A DNA stretch of 19,795 nucleotides from positions 1 through 19,795 of the forward strand of contig JAYUHK010000136.1 of the NCBI GenBank assembly GCA_043767025.1, read 5' to 3'. The notes under the pieces were generated by a model. It ran no database searches. It was not told the origin of the DNA and worked only from the letters and a program-made list of their open reading frames with translations. The first letter of the stretch is position 1. Every line of letters starts with the position of its first letter. Shown one piece after another: positions 1 through 5,657 of the stretch. The position numbers and the translations under genes were made by a program. Origin of the DNA: JAYUHK01 sp043767025 (GTDB lineage: Bacteria > Bacteroidota > Bacteroidia > Chitinophagales > Saprospiraceae).

Positions 1-243
1 GACTTTACGGCAGCAGAAATCGTTGAAACTATCAAAAATATTCCTTCAAGCACTAAAAATAAAATTATGAGTACCTACGATATGTTAATCGAGAAAGGCA
101 TTGAAAAAGGTATTGAAAAAATAAATACAGAGGTAGTCCTCCGCTGTTTCGACAATCAGTACGACTTAAAAACGATCGCTTTGATAGCAGGATTGGAGGA
201 AAAAGAGGTAAAAAAAATCATTAAAACGCACAGAGGCGTATAA
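1..243 (+). CDS. C-terminal part of an Rpn/PD-(D/E)XK transposase-like protein (partial)
   Basis: The frame is open from the first base to the TAA at 241-243, so the gene begins before the window; 80 codons are visible. The visible part has a charged stretch with the tandem unit IEKGIEKGIEK, followed by a short helical tail (about residues 44-80) ending in an EEKEVKKIIK segment. This layout, a Lys/Glu heptad-like linker followed by a small helical tail, is what I know from the C-termini of Rpn-type recombination-promoting nucleases and PD-(D/E)XK family putative transposases, which are very common in Bacteroidota. The nuclease core that would confirm this lies outside the window, so the family call is inferred. 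A related tail with the same IEKGIEKG units occurs at the opposite end of the window on the minus strand. A strong bidirectional terminator follows 33 bases downstream. Confidence 0.6.
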   Translation, partial: DFTAAEIVETIKNIPSSTKNKIMSTYDMLIEKGIEKGIEKINTEVVLRCFDNQYDLKTIALIAGLEEKEVKKIIKTHRGV

Positions 244-270
244 GCCAAAGGTATTTTCTGGCGAGCAAAA

Positions 271-305
271 AAAAATCCCAACGAATTACATTCGTTGGGA
301 TTTTT
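271..305. terminator. Bidirectional rho-independent terminator
   Basis: A perfect 10-bp stem (276-285 with 291-300; TCCCAACGAA / TTCGTTGGGA) closes on the 5-base loop TTACA. It is flanked by an A-run on the left and a T-run on the right, so it has a U-tract in both directions. It sits between the converging Rpn-type gene (plus) and the 164-residue protein gene (minus) and would serve both. Confidence 0.9.
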
Positions 306-324
306 TTATTGTAAAAACGAAAAA

Positions 325-819
325 CTATCTCTTGCCTCCTCTCTTCAAAGGATTTACATCTGTTTTGTTGATGTTCGTAGGGGCAGTTTCGACCTTTGTT
401 TCTCCTCTTTTTGTAGGATTTACGTCCGTTTTATTTACTTCTGGTGCTTTCGGTGCAGGCGTACTTGGTGTGGTAGTCGTAGTTGTTGTAGTCGTGGTAG
501 ATTTTGTTACGACTGTTTTCTTCGGAGCTGGCTTTTTGACGGCTCCTTTGGCGGCGGCGGCAGACGGCGCAGGCGCGACAACTGCTGGGGCAGCTTTGGA
601 AGCCAACATTTCACTTGCTTTTGTGGCGGCTTTGGCATCTACCATTGCGGCACACTCGGCGGCTTTGCTGCTGCGAAGCGACTCTATATTTTCCGCTACC
701 ATTTTATCAATAGCTGTAGTTTGCTCTTCCATAGATTTATACTTGGACGAAAAAGCTGAAAAAGCCAACAATCCTGCACCGCACACGGCACAGAAGATGA
801 ATAATTGTTTGATATTCAT
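325..819 (-). CDS. Hypothetical Ala/Thr-rich membrane-anchored or exported protein
   Basis: A 164-residue protein with no family I recognise. Residues 5-24 form one hydrophobic segment, a signal anchor or uncleaved signal. Residues 37-76 form an Ala/Lys-rich, probably helical segment containing EC..M..A.A..KA, which aligns with the same region of the lipoprotein encoded just upstream. Residues 78-106 are Ala/Pro/Lys-rich and 107-117 are almost pure Thr, a disordered spacer. The C-terminus carries two copies of NKTDVNP.KRG (129-139 and 151-161). A membrane anchor, helical part, Pro/Thr linker and basic repeat would fit an envelope protein binding a polyanion or the cell wall, but that is speculation. 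It lies 32 bases behind the lipoprotein gene and shares its presumed promoter and the terminator at 271-305. Confidence 0.7.
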   Translation of the reverse strand: MNIKQLFIFCAVCGAGLLAFSAFSSKYKSMEEQTTAIDKMVAENIESLRSSKAAECAAMVDAKAATKASEMLASKAAPAVVAPAPSAAAAKGAVKKPAPKKTVVTKSTTTTTTTTTTPSTPAPKAPEVNKTDVNPTKRGETKVETAPTNINKTDVNPLKRGGKR

Positions 820-851
820 GATTAATTTTTTAAAATTTTTGAAAAAGTTAC

Positions 852-1133
852 TTATTTCTTGATCACTTTGAACCCTCCTTTGCTGGGCTTGGCAGCCTCC
901 ATTTCAGCCTTGCGAGCCGTCACGATGGAGTCTGCTTTGGCGGCTACCCGCGCCTCCATCATTGTTTCACATTCTTTGTCGAGCTGGGCTGCCAAAGTTT
1001 GTGTTTTGGCATTGGTTGCGTCCGATACTTTTTTTGCCATCTCCTCGTCCGTCATTAGTTTCGGACCACAAGAAGCGAGGGACAACGCTACAAAAGCAGC
1101 CGCCGACCAGAGTTGAATTGATTTTTTTTTCAT
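852..1133 (-). CDS. Small lipoprotein, paralogue-like to the downstream 164-residue protein
   Basis: A 93-residue protein with a classic lipoprotein signal: basic MKKK, hydrophobic 8-19, lipobox LASC with Cys22 as the lipidation site. The mature part (about 30-80) is highly charged and Ala-rich, most likely one long helix or coiled coil, ending in a basic tail. Around Cys55 it reads KEC..MMEA.VAAKA, matching the AEC..MVDAKAATKA region of the next gene. I do not recognise a named family. The first gene of a two-gene unit, it has a -7 box (TATATTTG) at 1190-1197 on its strand. Possibly a structural lipoprotein tethering the outer membrane, by analogy with other short helical lipoproteins; this is inference only. 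Confidence 0.75.
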   Translation of the reverse strand: MKKKSIQLWSAAAFVALSLASCGPKLMTDEEMAKKVSDATNAKTQTLAAQLDKECETMMEARVAAKADSIVTARKAEMEAAKPSKGGFKVIKK

Positions 1134-1189
1134 TGTTAATTTTTTTTAGTTAAAAAAAATGTTTAGCATGTAGAACCTACTATTAAACG

Positions 1190-1197
1190 CAAATATA
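1190..1197 (-). promoter_or_regulatory. Bacteroidota -7 promoter box upstream of the small lipoprotein gene
   Basis: The minus strand reads TATATTTG, matching the Bacteroidota -7 consensus TAnnTTTG. It would place the start of transcription about 50 bases before the ATG at 1133. I see no clear -33 TTTG at the right distance. Confidence 0.45.
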
Positions 1198-1240
1198 TGA
1201 ATTTAATTTTCATTCATTCGCATAATGATTTGTTAATATT

Positions 1241-2293
1241 TTATGGCTTGAACGCAGGATTGTTCAAAAATTCAAAGTCGGTCAGTGTTTTCAAAAAAAC
1301 GATGATATCGGCTTTGTCTTGCGGCGTAAGTCTACCTTTTGTGGCGTGCGCAAGCGCAGGGTCGAGATTGGGGGTATTCGAGAAGCCGCTGTTATAAAAT
1401 TCCAACACTTGCTCCAACGTGGCGAACCGTCCGTCGTGCATATACGGTTTAGTAAGTTCGATATTGCGCAGCGAAGGCGTTTTGAATTTTCCTTTATCAG
1501 ACTCGAGCAAAGTAATCAAAAATCGCCCTTCATCTATCGGCGAAGCGTCTAAACCCGTGTTGCGAAACTCAAAATCCGAAAATGTACTTCCCAGCACATG
1601 GCAGTGGGAGCAGTCGCCTTTGTCCATATCCACGAAAAGCTGCTGCCCGCGCAGTTCTTGTGGTGAAAATGTGGCATCGCCCCGCTTTACTTTGTCAAAT
1701 TTTGCATTGCCCGACACCAAAGTCCGCTCGAACTGAGCGATAGCGAACATGAGCCGCTGCGTGGTAATAGTGTCCGACCCAAACGCTTTTTTGAAAGCCA
1801 CTCGATACGCATTGTTGCTGCGCAACTCCGCCAAAGCACGGTTCAGGTCTTCGTGCATTTCGATAGGATTCATGATGGGCGCAATTACTTGGGACTCAAG
1901 ATTGGCGGCACCGCCGTCCCAAAAAAACTTCTTTTGCCAGCCCAAATTGACCAAAGGCATCGCATTGCGGTTGCCTGCGATTTGGTCAATACCAACACTA
2001 AATTGCGTACCACTATCCGTGAACGAAAAATCTTGTCGGTGGCAATCGCCACAAGCCTGCTGATTATTGCCGGAGAGGATAGGGTCAAAAAAAAGTTTTT
2101 TTCCCAACGCAATACCCTCTACCGTAAGCGGATTCTCGGGCGGTATCGGCACCGGAGGCAACCCTCCGGGTATTTCGAGCTTGTACGGCGTAGGCTTTTC
2201 GGCAAGCGGCAGCTGCTCCACGCCGTCCGTCGCGCTGCGGCAGGCACTTACGAAAAAGAAAACAACACCGATAAAAAAATAAGGTAGCTTCAT
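1241..2293 (-). CDS. Di-heme cytochrome c peroxidase family lipoprotein (MauG/MbnH-like)
   Basis: A 350-residue protein with a lipoprotein signal (VSAC, Cys18) and two c-type haem sites, CGDCH at 81-85 and CSHCH at 228-232. These are the two-domain layout of bacterial di-haem peroxidases (CCP_MauG family). The second domain also has the conserved KPYMHDGRF segment (282-290), which supplies axial/active-site residues in this family, and a C-terminal helix after LTPQDKADI. Canonical members reduce H2O2 in the periplasm; MauG and MbnH instead use the hemes for oxidative modification of a partner protein. The gene lies 6 bases behind an MbnP-like gene, the arrangement of mbnP-mbnH pairs, so a protein-modifying role on that partner is a reasonable inference. 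Which activity applies cannot be decided from sequence alone. Confidence 0.9.
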   Translation of the reverse strand: MKLPYFFIGVVFFFVSACRSATDGVEQLPLAEKPTPYKLEIPGGLPPVPIPPENPLTVEGIALGKKLFFDPILSGNNQQACGDCHRQDFSFTDSGTQFSVGIDQIAGNRNAMPLVNLGWQKKFFWDGGAANLESQVIAPIMNPIEMHEDLNRALAELRSNNAYRVAFKKAFGSDTITTQRLMFAIAQFERTLVSGNAKFDKVKRGDATFSPQELRGQQLFVDMDKGDCSHCHVLGSTFSDFEFRNTGLDASPIDEGRFLITLLESDKGKFKTPSLRNIELTKPYMHDGRFATLEQVLEFYNSGFSNTPNLDPALAHATKGRLTPQDKADIIVFLKTLTDFEFLNNPAFKP

Positions 2294-2299
2294 TTCGTA

Positions 2300-3055
2300 T
2301 TATTGAATAATTTTTACTGCGAATGCGTCCCCAAAATTTTGCTGCATAGTGCTGAGCCACAAAAAATCCTTTACGCCCACTGACTGACGATTGTTGTCGT
2401 CATTGAAATTAACATTATTCGGCGACGTATAAAGACTGTTGATATTGAGTCGCAGATTTAGTTTTCGTTGGTCGCCCTTTACGTCCAAACCTTTGCTGCC
2501 GAGCGGCAACTCGATAGGTACGAGCGCGGCATCTGTCCCAAAATGGAACAAAAGTGGTTTTGTTGCACCCGAACTATCCACAAACTGCCCTTCATGTTTG
2601 AAGAAAATATAGCCTGTGTTCCAAGTCCAAATCATACCTTTGGAGGGGTCGAGGTCGCCTGTTTGCGCGCCATTGTGATTGCGTGGCTTGTCCACGCCCA
2701 CAAAAAACTTGACACTCGAATAATTGCCATTGGGCAATGAATCCGCCTGAATATTGGCGGTCAAAGAGTCCGAAGCGTCTATCAGATTGTAATTATTCAG
2801 GGCTATTTCGCTGCCGTCGGCTTTTGTAAAGACGATATTGGAAATGTAATATTTCAATAAATTGACGGAAAATGAATTGCCCGCAGCGTTGGTATATTTC
2901 ATTTTTCCCATCTCCAAACCCTGCCCGTCTACTTCGTTGCTGACGCTAATTTGTACTTTTCCATTCGGCGCAATCGGCACGACGGGCGTTGGATTTTCTT
3001 TCTTACAAGCCGCAAAAACCGCGAGAAAGAAAAAGTAAATAAGATTTTTTTTCAT
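2300..3055 (-). CDS. MbnP-like lipoprotein
   Basis: A 251-residue lipoprotein (signal with FAAC, Cys17). The body has the hallmarks I associate with the MbnP family: LKYYISNIVF near 67-76, a GVDKPRN..G segment near 120-129, the motif MIWTWNTGYIFFKHEG at 141-156, and LLFHFGTD at 168-175. In the methanotroph MbnP a tryptophan is oxidised to kynurenine by the partner MbnH and the protein binds copper. Here Trp143 and Trp145 in the WTW motif are the obvious candidates, but no experiment is known to me for this branch. The gene is first in a two-gene operon with the di-haem peroxidase and has its own TACCTTTG -7 box. Expected location is the periplasm, lipid-anchored. Confidence 0.85.
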   Translation of the reverse strand: MKKNLIYFFFLAVFAACKKENPTPVVPIAPNGKVQISVSNEVDGQGLEMGKMKYTNAAGNSFSVNLLKYYISNIVFTKADGSEIALNNYNLIDASDSLTANIQADSLPNGNYSSVKFFVGVDKPRNHNGAQTGDLDPSKGMIWTWNTGYIFFKHEGQFVDSSGATKPLLFHFGTDAALVPIELPLGSKGLDVKGDQRKLNLRLNINSLYTSPNNVNFNDDNNRQSVGVKDFLWLSTMQQNFGDAFAVKIIQ

Positions 3056-3103
3056 TTTGATCTAAATTGAATTATTTTTGTGTGCTTTTTATTGATACCC
3101 TTG

Positions 3104-3111
3104 CAAAGGTA
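3104..3111 (-). promoter_or_regulatory. -7 promoter box of the MbnP/peroxidase operon
   Basis: The minus strand reads TACCTTTG, an exact TAnnTTTG match, about 48 bases before the ATG at 3055. It is one half of a divergent promoter pair with the box at 3145-3152. Confidence 0.55.
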
Positions 3112-3144
3112 CAAAAATGATACAGAAAAAGCTGCATTTTGTTC

Positions 3145-3152
3145 TATTTTTG
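3145..3152 (+). promoter_or_regulatory. -7 promoter box of tryptophan 2,3-dioxygenase
   Basis: The plus strand reads TATTTTTG, matching TAnnTTTG, 52 bases before the ATG at 3205. The gap is T-rich, so chance matches are more likely here than for the divergent box. Confidence 0.4.
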
Positions 3153-3204
3153 TAGTTTTTTCTTTTATAAAAAATAATTTTTTACGCCAAATAAATTCAT
3201 TGAG

Positions 3205-4143
3205 ATGCAACTGACTCACGAAATGCTCGACCGCCTCGACCAACTCGAAAAAAAATATGGCGCTATGGGGCAGGATATGCAGTCTTACTTGGACGGTCTG
3301 CTCTACGCCGACTATCTGACTTATTGGGATTATATCCATCTCGATACGCTGCTCAGCCTTCAAAACGCACGTACGCCAATTCCCGACGAGCGAATTTTTA
3401 TCATTTACCACCAGATTACGGAGTTGTATTTTCGGCTTATTTTGGACGCTATCGAGCAGTTGGCGGCTGAAGAAAATTTAGAAATTAATTTTTTCAAACG
3501 TCAGATTCGCCGAATAAATACTTACTTTGAGCAATTAATCCAATCTTTCGACATCATGGTAGAAGGTATGGACAAGGACGAATTTCTCCGCTTTCGGATG
3601 AGTTTGTTGCCAGCCAGTGGGTTTCAGTCGGTCCAATATCGCCAAATTGAATTCAGCAGCACCGACCTCCACAGCCTCGTCCATCACAGTCGGCGCAGCG
3701 AACTAACGTCCGACGCGGACTTGCAAACGGTCTATCAAAATTTGTACTGGCGATTCGGAGCTACGGAACTGGCAACAGGCAAAAAAACACTGACGCTCCG
3801 ACAATTTGAACAAAAATACAGCAAGTCACTGCTCGACTTGGCGAGCCGCATGAGGACGCAAAACGTGAGCCATTGCTTCCAAAAACTGCCAGAAGAAGAC
3901 CGTCAGGATATGGAGTTGATTCACTTGCTTCGGCAGTATGATTTCAACGCCAATGTGCAGTGGAGGCTTGCACATTATCGGTCGGCGATTCGCTACTTGG
4001 AGCGCAAGCCACAAACGATTGCCGCTACTGGCGGCACGAATTGGCAAGAATATTTACCGCCTAAAAATCAGCGTATTTTGTTTTTCCCCCAACTCTGGAC
4101 AGAGCAAGAATTTGAAGATTGGGGGCGAAAAACGAAGATGTAA
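3205..4143 (+). CDS. kynA: Tryptophan 2,3-dioxygenase
   Basis: A 312-residue haem dioxygenase that opens the indole ring of free L-tryptophan to give N-formylkynurenine, the first step of the kynurenine route. Family landmarks are visible: LLSLQ at 49-53; DERIFIIYHQITELYFR at 61-77, where His69 matches the active-site His; RFRMSLLPASGFQSVQYR at 129-146, the substrate-binding block; RLAHYRSAIRYL at 254-265, where His257 fits the proximal haem ligand; and TGGT at 275-278. Length is typical for the Bacteroidota branch. The start is supported by the MQLTHEMLDRLDQLEKKYG N-terminus. Neighbouring genes are not other kynurenine-pathway enzymes, so the gene stands alone. It is divergent from the MbnP/peroxidase operon and shares its control region. 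Confidence 0.92.
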   Translation: MQLTHEMLDRLDQLEKKYGAMGQDMQSYLDGLLYADYLTYWDYIHLDTLLSLQNARTPIPDERIFIIYHQITELYFRLILDAIEQLAAEENLEINFFKRQIRRINTYFEQLIQSFDIMVEGMDKDEFLRFRMSLLPASGFQSVQYRQIEFSSTDLHSLVHHSRRSELTSDADLQTVYQNLYWRFGATELATGKKTLTLRQFEQKYSKSLLDLASRMRTQNVSHCFQKLPEEDRQDMELIHLLRQYDFNANVQWRLAHYRSAIRYLERKPQTIAATGGTNWQEYLPPKNQRILFFPQLWTEQEFEDWGRKTKM

Positions 4144-4161
4144 CTAATGAATGTGTCTAAA

Positions 4162-4257
4162 TAGTTATGAGTTCTTAATTTTGGGTCGTCATAAACTATT
4201 GAAAATCAACGAATTATGTCGAATATTAAATGTCATCTATTTAAGTGTAGGAACTTA
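4162..4257. repeat. Dispersed ~100-bp non-coding repeat, copy 1
   Basis: About 90 percent identical by eye to 13788-13890, apart from a 7-base insertion there. The ends carry imperfect 10-bp inverted arms: TGAGTTCTTA near the left, TAGGAACTTA at the right. It has no coding capacity. The layout is MITE-like; the parent element is unknown to me. Confidence 0.7.
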
Positions 4258-4290
4258 AAATAAATTACTTTATTTCTTTCTTATTCCAAA
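4257..4290. repeat. 34-bp module shared with 16605-16638
   Basis: Starts AAAATAAATTACTTTATTT and ends TTCCAAA; 30 of 34 positions agree with 16605-16638. Here it directly continues the ~100-bp repeat; at the other site it directly follows a ~200-bp palindromic element. Confidence 0.6.
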
Positions 4291-4324
4291 AAAAATCTAT
4301 CGCCGCAAGGCGATAGATTTTTTT
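4291..4324. terminator. Bidirectional terminator between kynA and sdhB
   Basis: A 10-bp perfect stem, ATCTATCGCC (4295-4304) with GGCGATAGAT (4309-4318), closed by a stable GCAA tetraloop and flanked by an A-run and a T-run. It can terminate both convergent genes. Confidence 0.9.
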
Positions 4325-4329
4325 TAATT

Positions 4330-5088
4330 TTATTCCGCCGTGAGCGATGCACTCAAAAACTCTCGATTGAGGCGCGCGATATTTTCGATAGAAATTTCTT
4401 TCGGACATTCGGCTTCGCAAGCCCCTACGTTGCTACACATTCCGAAGCCTTCGGTATCCATTTGCTTTACCATGTTCAGCACGCGGCTGGTGCGCTCGGG
4501 TGCGCCTTGCGGCAACAGTGCCAACTGCGATATTTTGGCGGACGTAAAGAGCATCGCCGAGCCATTCGGACACGCCGCCACGCAAGCTCCGCAGCCGATA
4601 CAAGCTGCCGCCATGAACGCAGCGTCGGCATTTTTTTTGTCAATCGGAATCGAGTTGGCATCTACGGCGTTGCCCGTATTGACGCTGATGTAGCCGCCCG
4701 CCTGAATAATTCGGTCGAAAGCTCCACGATTGACTGCCAAGTCTTTGACAGACGGGAACGCTATCGACCGCCACGGCTCTACTACGAGCGTGTCGCCGTC
4801 CTTGAACGAGCGCATGTGCAGTTGGCAGGTCGTAGTGCCTTGCATCGGTCCGTGCGCTCGCCCGTTGATGTACATACTGCACATTCCGCAGATGCCTTCG
4901 CGGCAGTCGTGGTCGAAAGCGACGGGATCTTTTCCCTCCGTAATAAGCTGTTCGTTCAGCACGTCAAACATCTCGAGGAAGGACATATCTTCGGAGATGC
5001 CCGCGACTTTATAGGTTTCAAATGTGCCCTTTGCTTTGGCGTTTTTTTGTCGCCACACTTTCAGGGTAAGGTTCATTGTTCCCGACAT
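4330..5088 (-). CDS. sdhB: Succinate dehydrogenase/fumarate reductase iron-sulfur subunit
   Basis: A 252-residue electron-transfer subunit of complex II, carrying electrons from the flavoprotein to the membrane cytochrome. The 2Fe-2S site is Cys62, Cys67, Cys70 and Cys88 (DCREGICGMC plus TTTCQL). The C-terminal ferredoxin-like domain has CIGCGACVAACP at 163-174 and C..V.ACEAECP at 218-229, giving ligands for the 4Fe-4S and 3Fe-4S clusters. Length and motifs fit the type-B enzyme of Bacteroidota. It would normally follow sdhA directly; here about 570 bases holding a MNT gene and a HEPN relic separate them, so it may be read through that cassette. Its transcription ends at the terminator at 4291-4324. 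Confidence 0.95.
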   Translation of the reverse strand: MSGTMNLTLKVWRQKNAKAKGTFETYKVAGISEDMSFLEMFDVLNEQLITEGKDPVAFDHDCREGICGMCSMYINGRAHGPMQGTTTCQLHMRSFKDGDTLVVEPWRSIAFPSVKDLAVNRGAFDRIIQAGGYISVNTGNAVDANSIPIDKKNADAAFMAAACIGCGACVAACPNGSAMLFTSAKISQLALLPQGAPERTSRVLNMVKQMDTEGFGMCSNVGACEAECPKEISIENIARLNREFLSASLTAE

Positions 5089-5134
5089 AATATATTTTTA
5101 AAAAATTATTTTTGGTAAATTTTATATTTAGGAA

Positions 5135-5167
5135 TGTATTTCTACTTCCGAAATTAGCTTTTATTGC
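5135..5167 (-). repeat. 33-bp direct repeat, copy 1 (inside the HEPN relic)
   Basis: Matches 5571-5603 at 31 of 33 positions. Copy 2 spans the translation start of the MNT gene, while this copy forms the broken end of the HEPN gene. Outside the 33 bases the flanks diverge. Confidence 0.8.
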
Positions 5168-5286
5168 TTTTTCAGCACACTGTTGAGTATGAAAACGGTG
5201 GAATCAAAATATTTACCGCTCATCAATAAAACCGCCGCATCGTAATCTCGTTGTGCTTTCCACAACCATTCTTCAGTAAGTTTCAT
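5156..5286 (-). pseudogene. HEPN-domain toxin gene relic, frameshifted and truncated
   Basis: The open frame gives only 41 residues (stop at 5161-5163), starting MKLTEEWLWKAQRDYDAAVLL, the typical HEPN first helix. At FDSTVF the frame fails: reading one frame over gives FHTQQCAEKAIKA, the second-helix pattern of HEPN proteins. One extra T in the minus-strand T-run (A-run 5192-5195 on plus) would restore it, so a 1-base deletion in a homopolymer is the likely cause. Even with the frame restored, HEPN similarity stops at KAIKA (5156), where the sequence becomes a copy of the MNT gene start. The HEPN catalytic R-x4-6-H region is therefore absent. The gene overlaps the end of the MNT gene by 14 bases, the usual coupling of this module. 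Intact HEPN proteins run about 110-140 residues. Confidence 0.75.
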
Positions 5287-5593
5287 ACAATATGCGCCCG
5301 TCAGACTTTATTTTGTGTTCCAAACTTGACAGATGTTCCGCTCGCCTTTGGAACTCTCGATGGTTATTGAATAACAAATCCTTTGAAAAATTACTTGTCC
5401 GTAGAGCCTGCCACGCTTTCATACGAAGCAAATGGTCTATTTTTTTACCATCTTGCAAAACCAACAAAAAATCCAAATCGCTGTCCTCCGTTGGCTCACC
5501 CCAAGCGTAAGAGCCAAATAGATAAATGACTTTTGGTTGATATACTTCGACCAATTTTTGCACTGCTTCTTGTATTTCTACTTCCGAAATCAT
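5273..5593 (-). CDS. MNT-type minimal nucleotidyltransferase (antitoxin of a HEPN/MNT module)
   Basis: A 106-residue protein of the DNA polymerase beta-like nucleotidyltransferase superfamily. The active-site signature GSYAWGEPTEDSDLD lies at 27-41: Gly27-Ser28, ten residues, then Asp39-x-Asp41, the pattern that binds nucleotide and metal. In HEPN/MNT toxin-antitoxin pairs the MNT partner neutralises the HEPN RNase, in studied cases by attaching AMP to it. Here the toxin gene that overlaps its 3' end is broken, so the antitoxin appears orphaned but intact. It lies 64 bases after sdhA and before sdhB, an unusual site inside a respiratory operon. The ATG at 5593 is inside the 33-bp repeat copy 2. 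Confidence 0.85.
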   Translation of the reverse strand: MISEVEIQEAVQKLVEVYQPKVIYLFGSYAWGEPTEDSDLDFLLVLQDGKKIDHLLRMKAWQALRTSNFSKDLLFNNHREFQRRAEHLSSLEHKIKSDGRILYETY

Positions 5594-5603
5594 CTTTTAT
5601 TGC
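5571..5603 (-). repeat. 33-bp direct repeat, copy 2 (MNT start region)
   Basis: Contains the MNT start codon and its first codons; 31 of 33 positions match 5135-5167, 436 bases away in the same orientation. Confidence 0.8.
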
Positions 5604-5657
5604 ATTTTTTTAAAAAAAAATGTATTTGTAAAAAAAACTGCTCATTTTCTTTTTTTC

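Noticed and set aside
332..862. 176-residue plus-strand reading frame opposite the Ala/Thr-rich protein
   Set aside because: Its poly-Val and Ala runs are the complement of the Thr and Ala codons of the minus-strand gene; no start context, and it runs through the minus-strand promoter-side gap.
3052..3411. Minus-strand 119-residue frame overlapping the kynA start
   Set aside because: It covers the divergent promoters and the conserved TDO N-terminus; composition is not protein-like.
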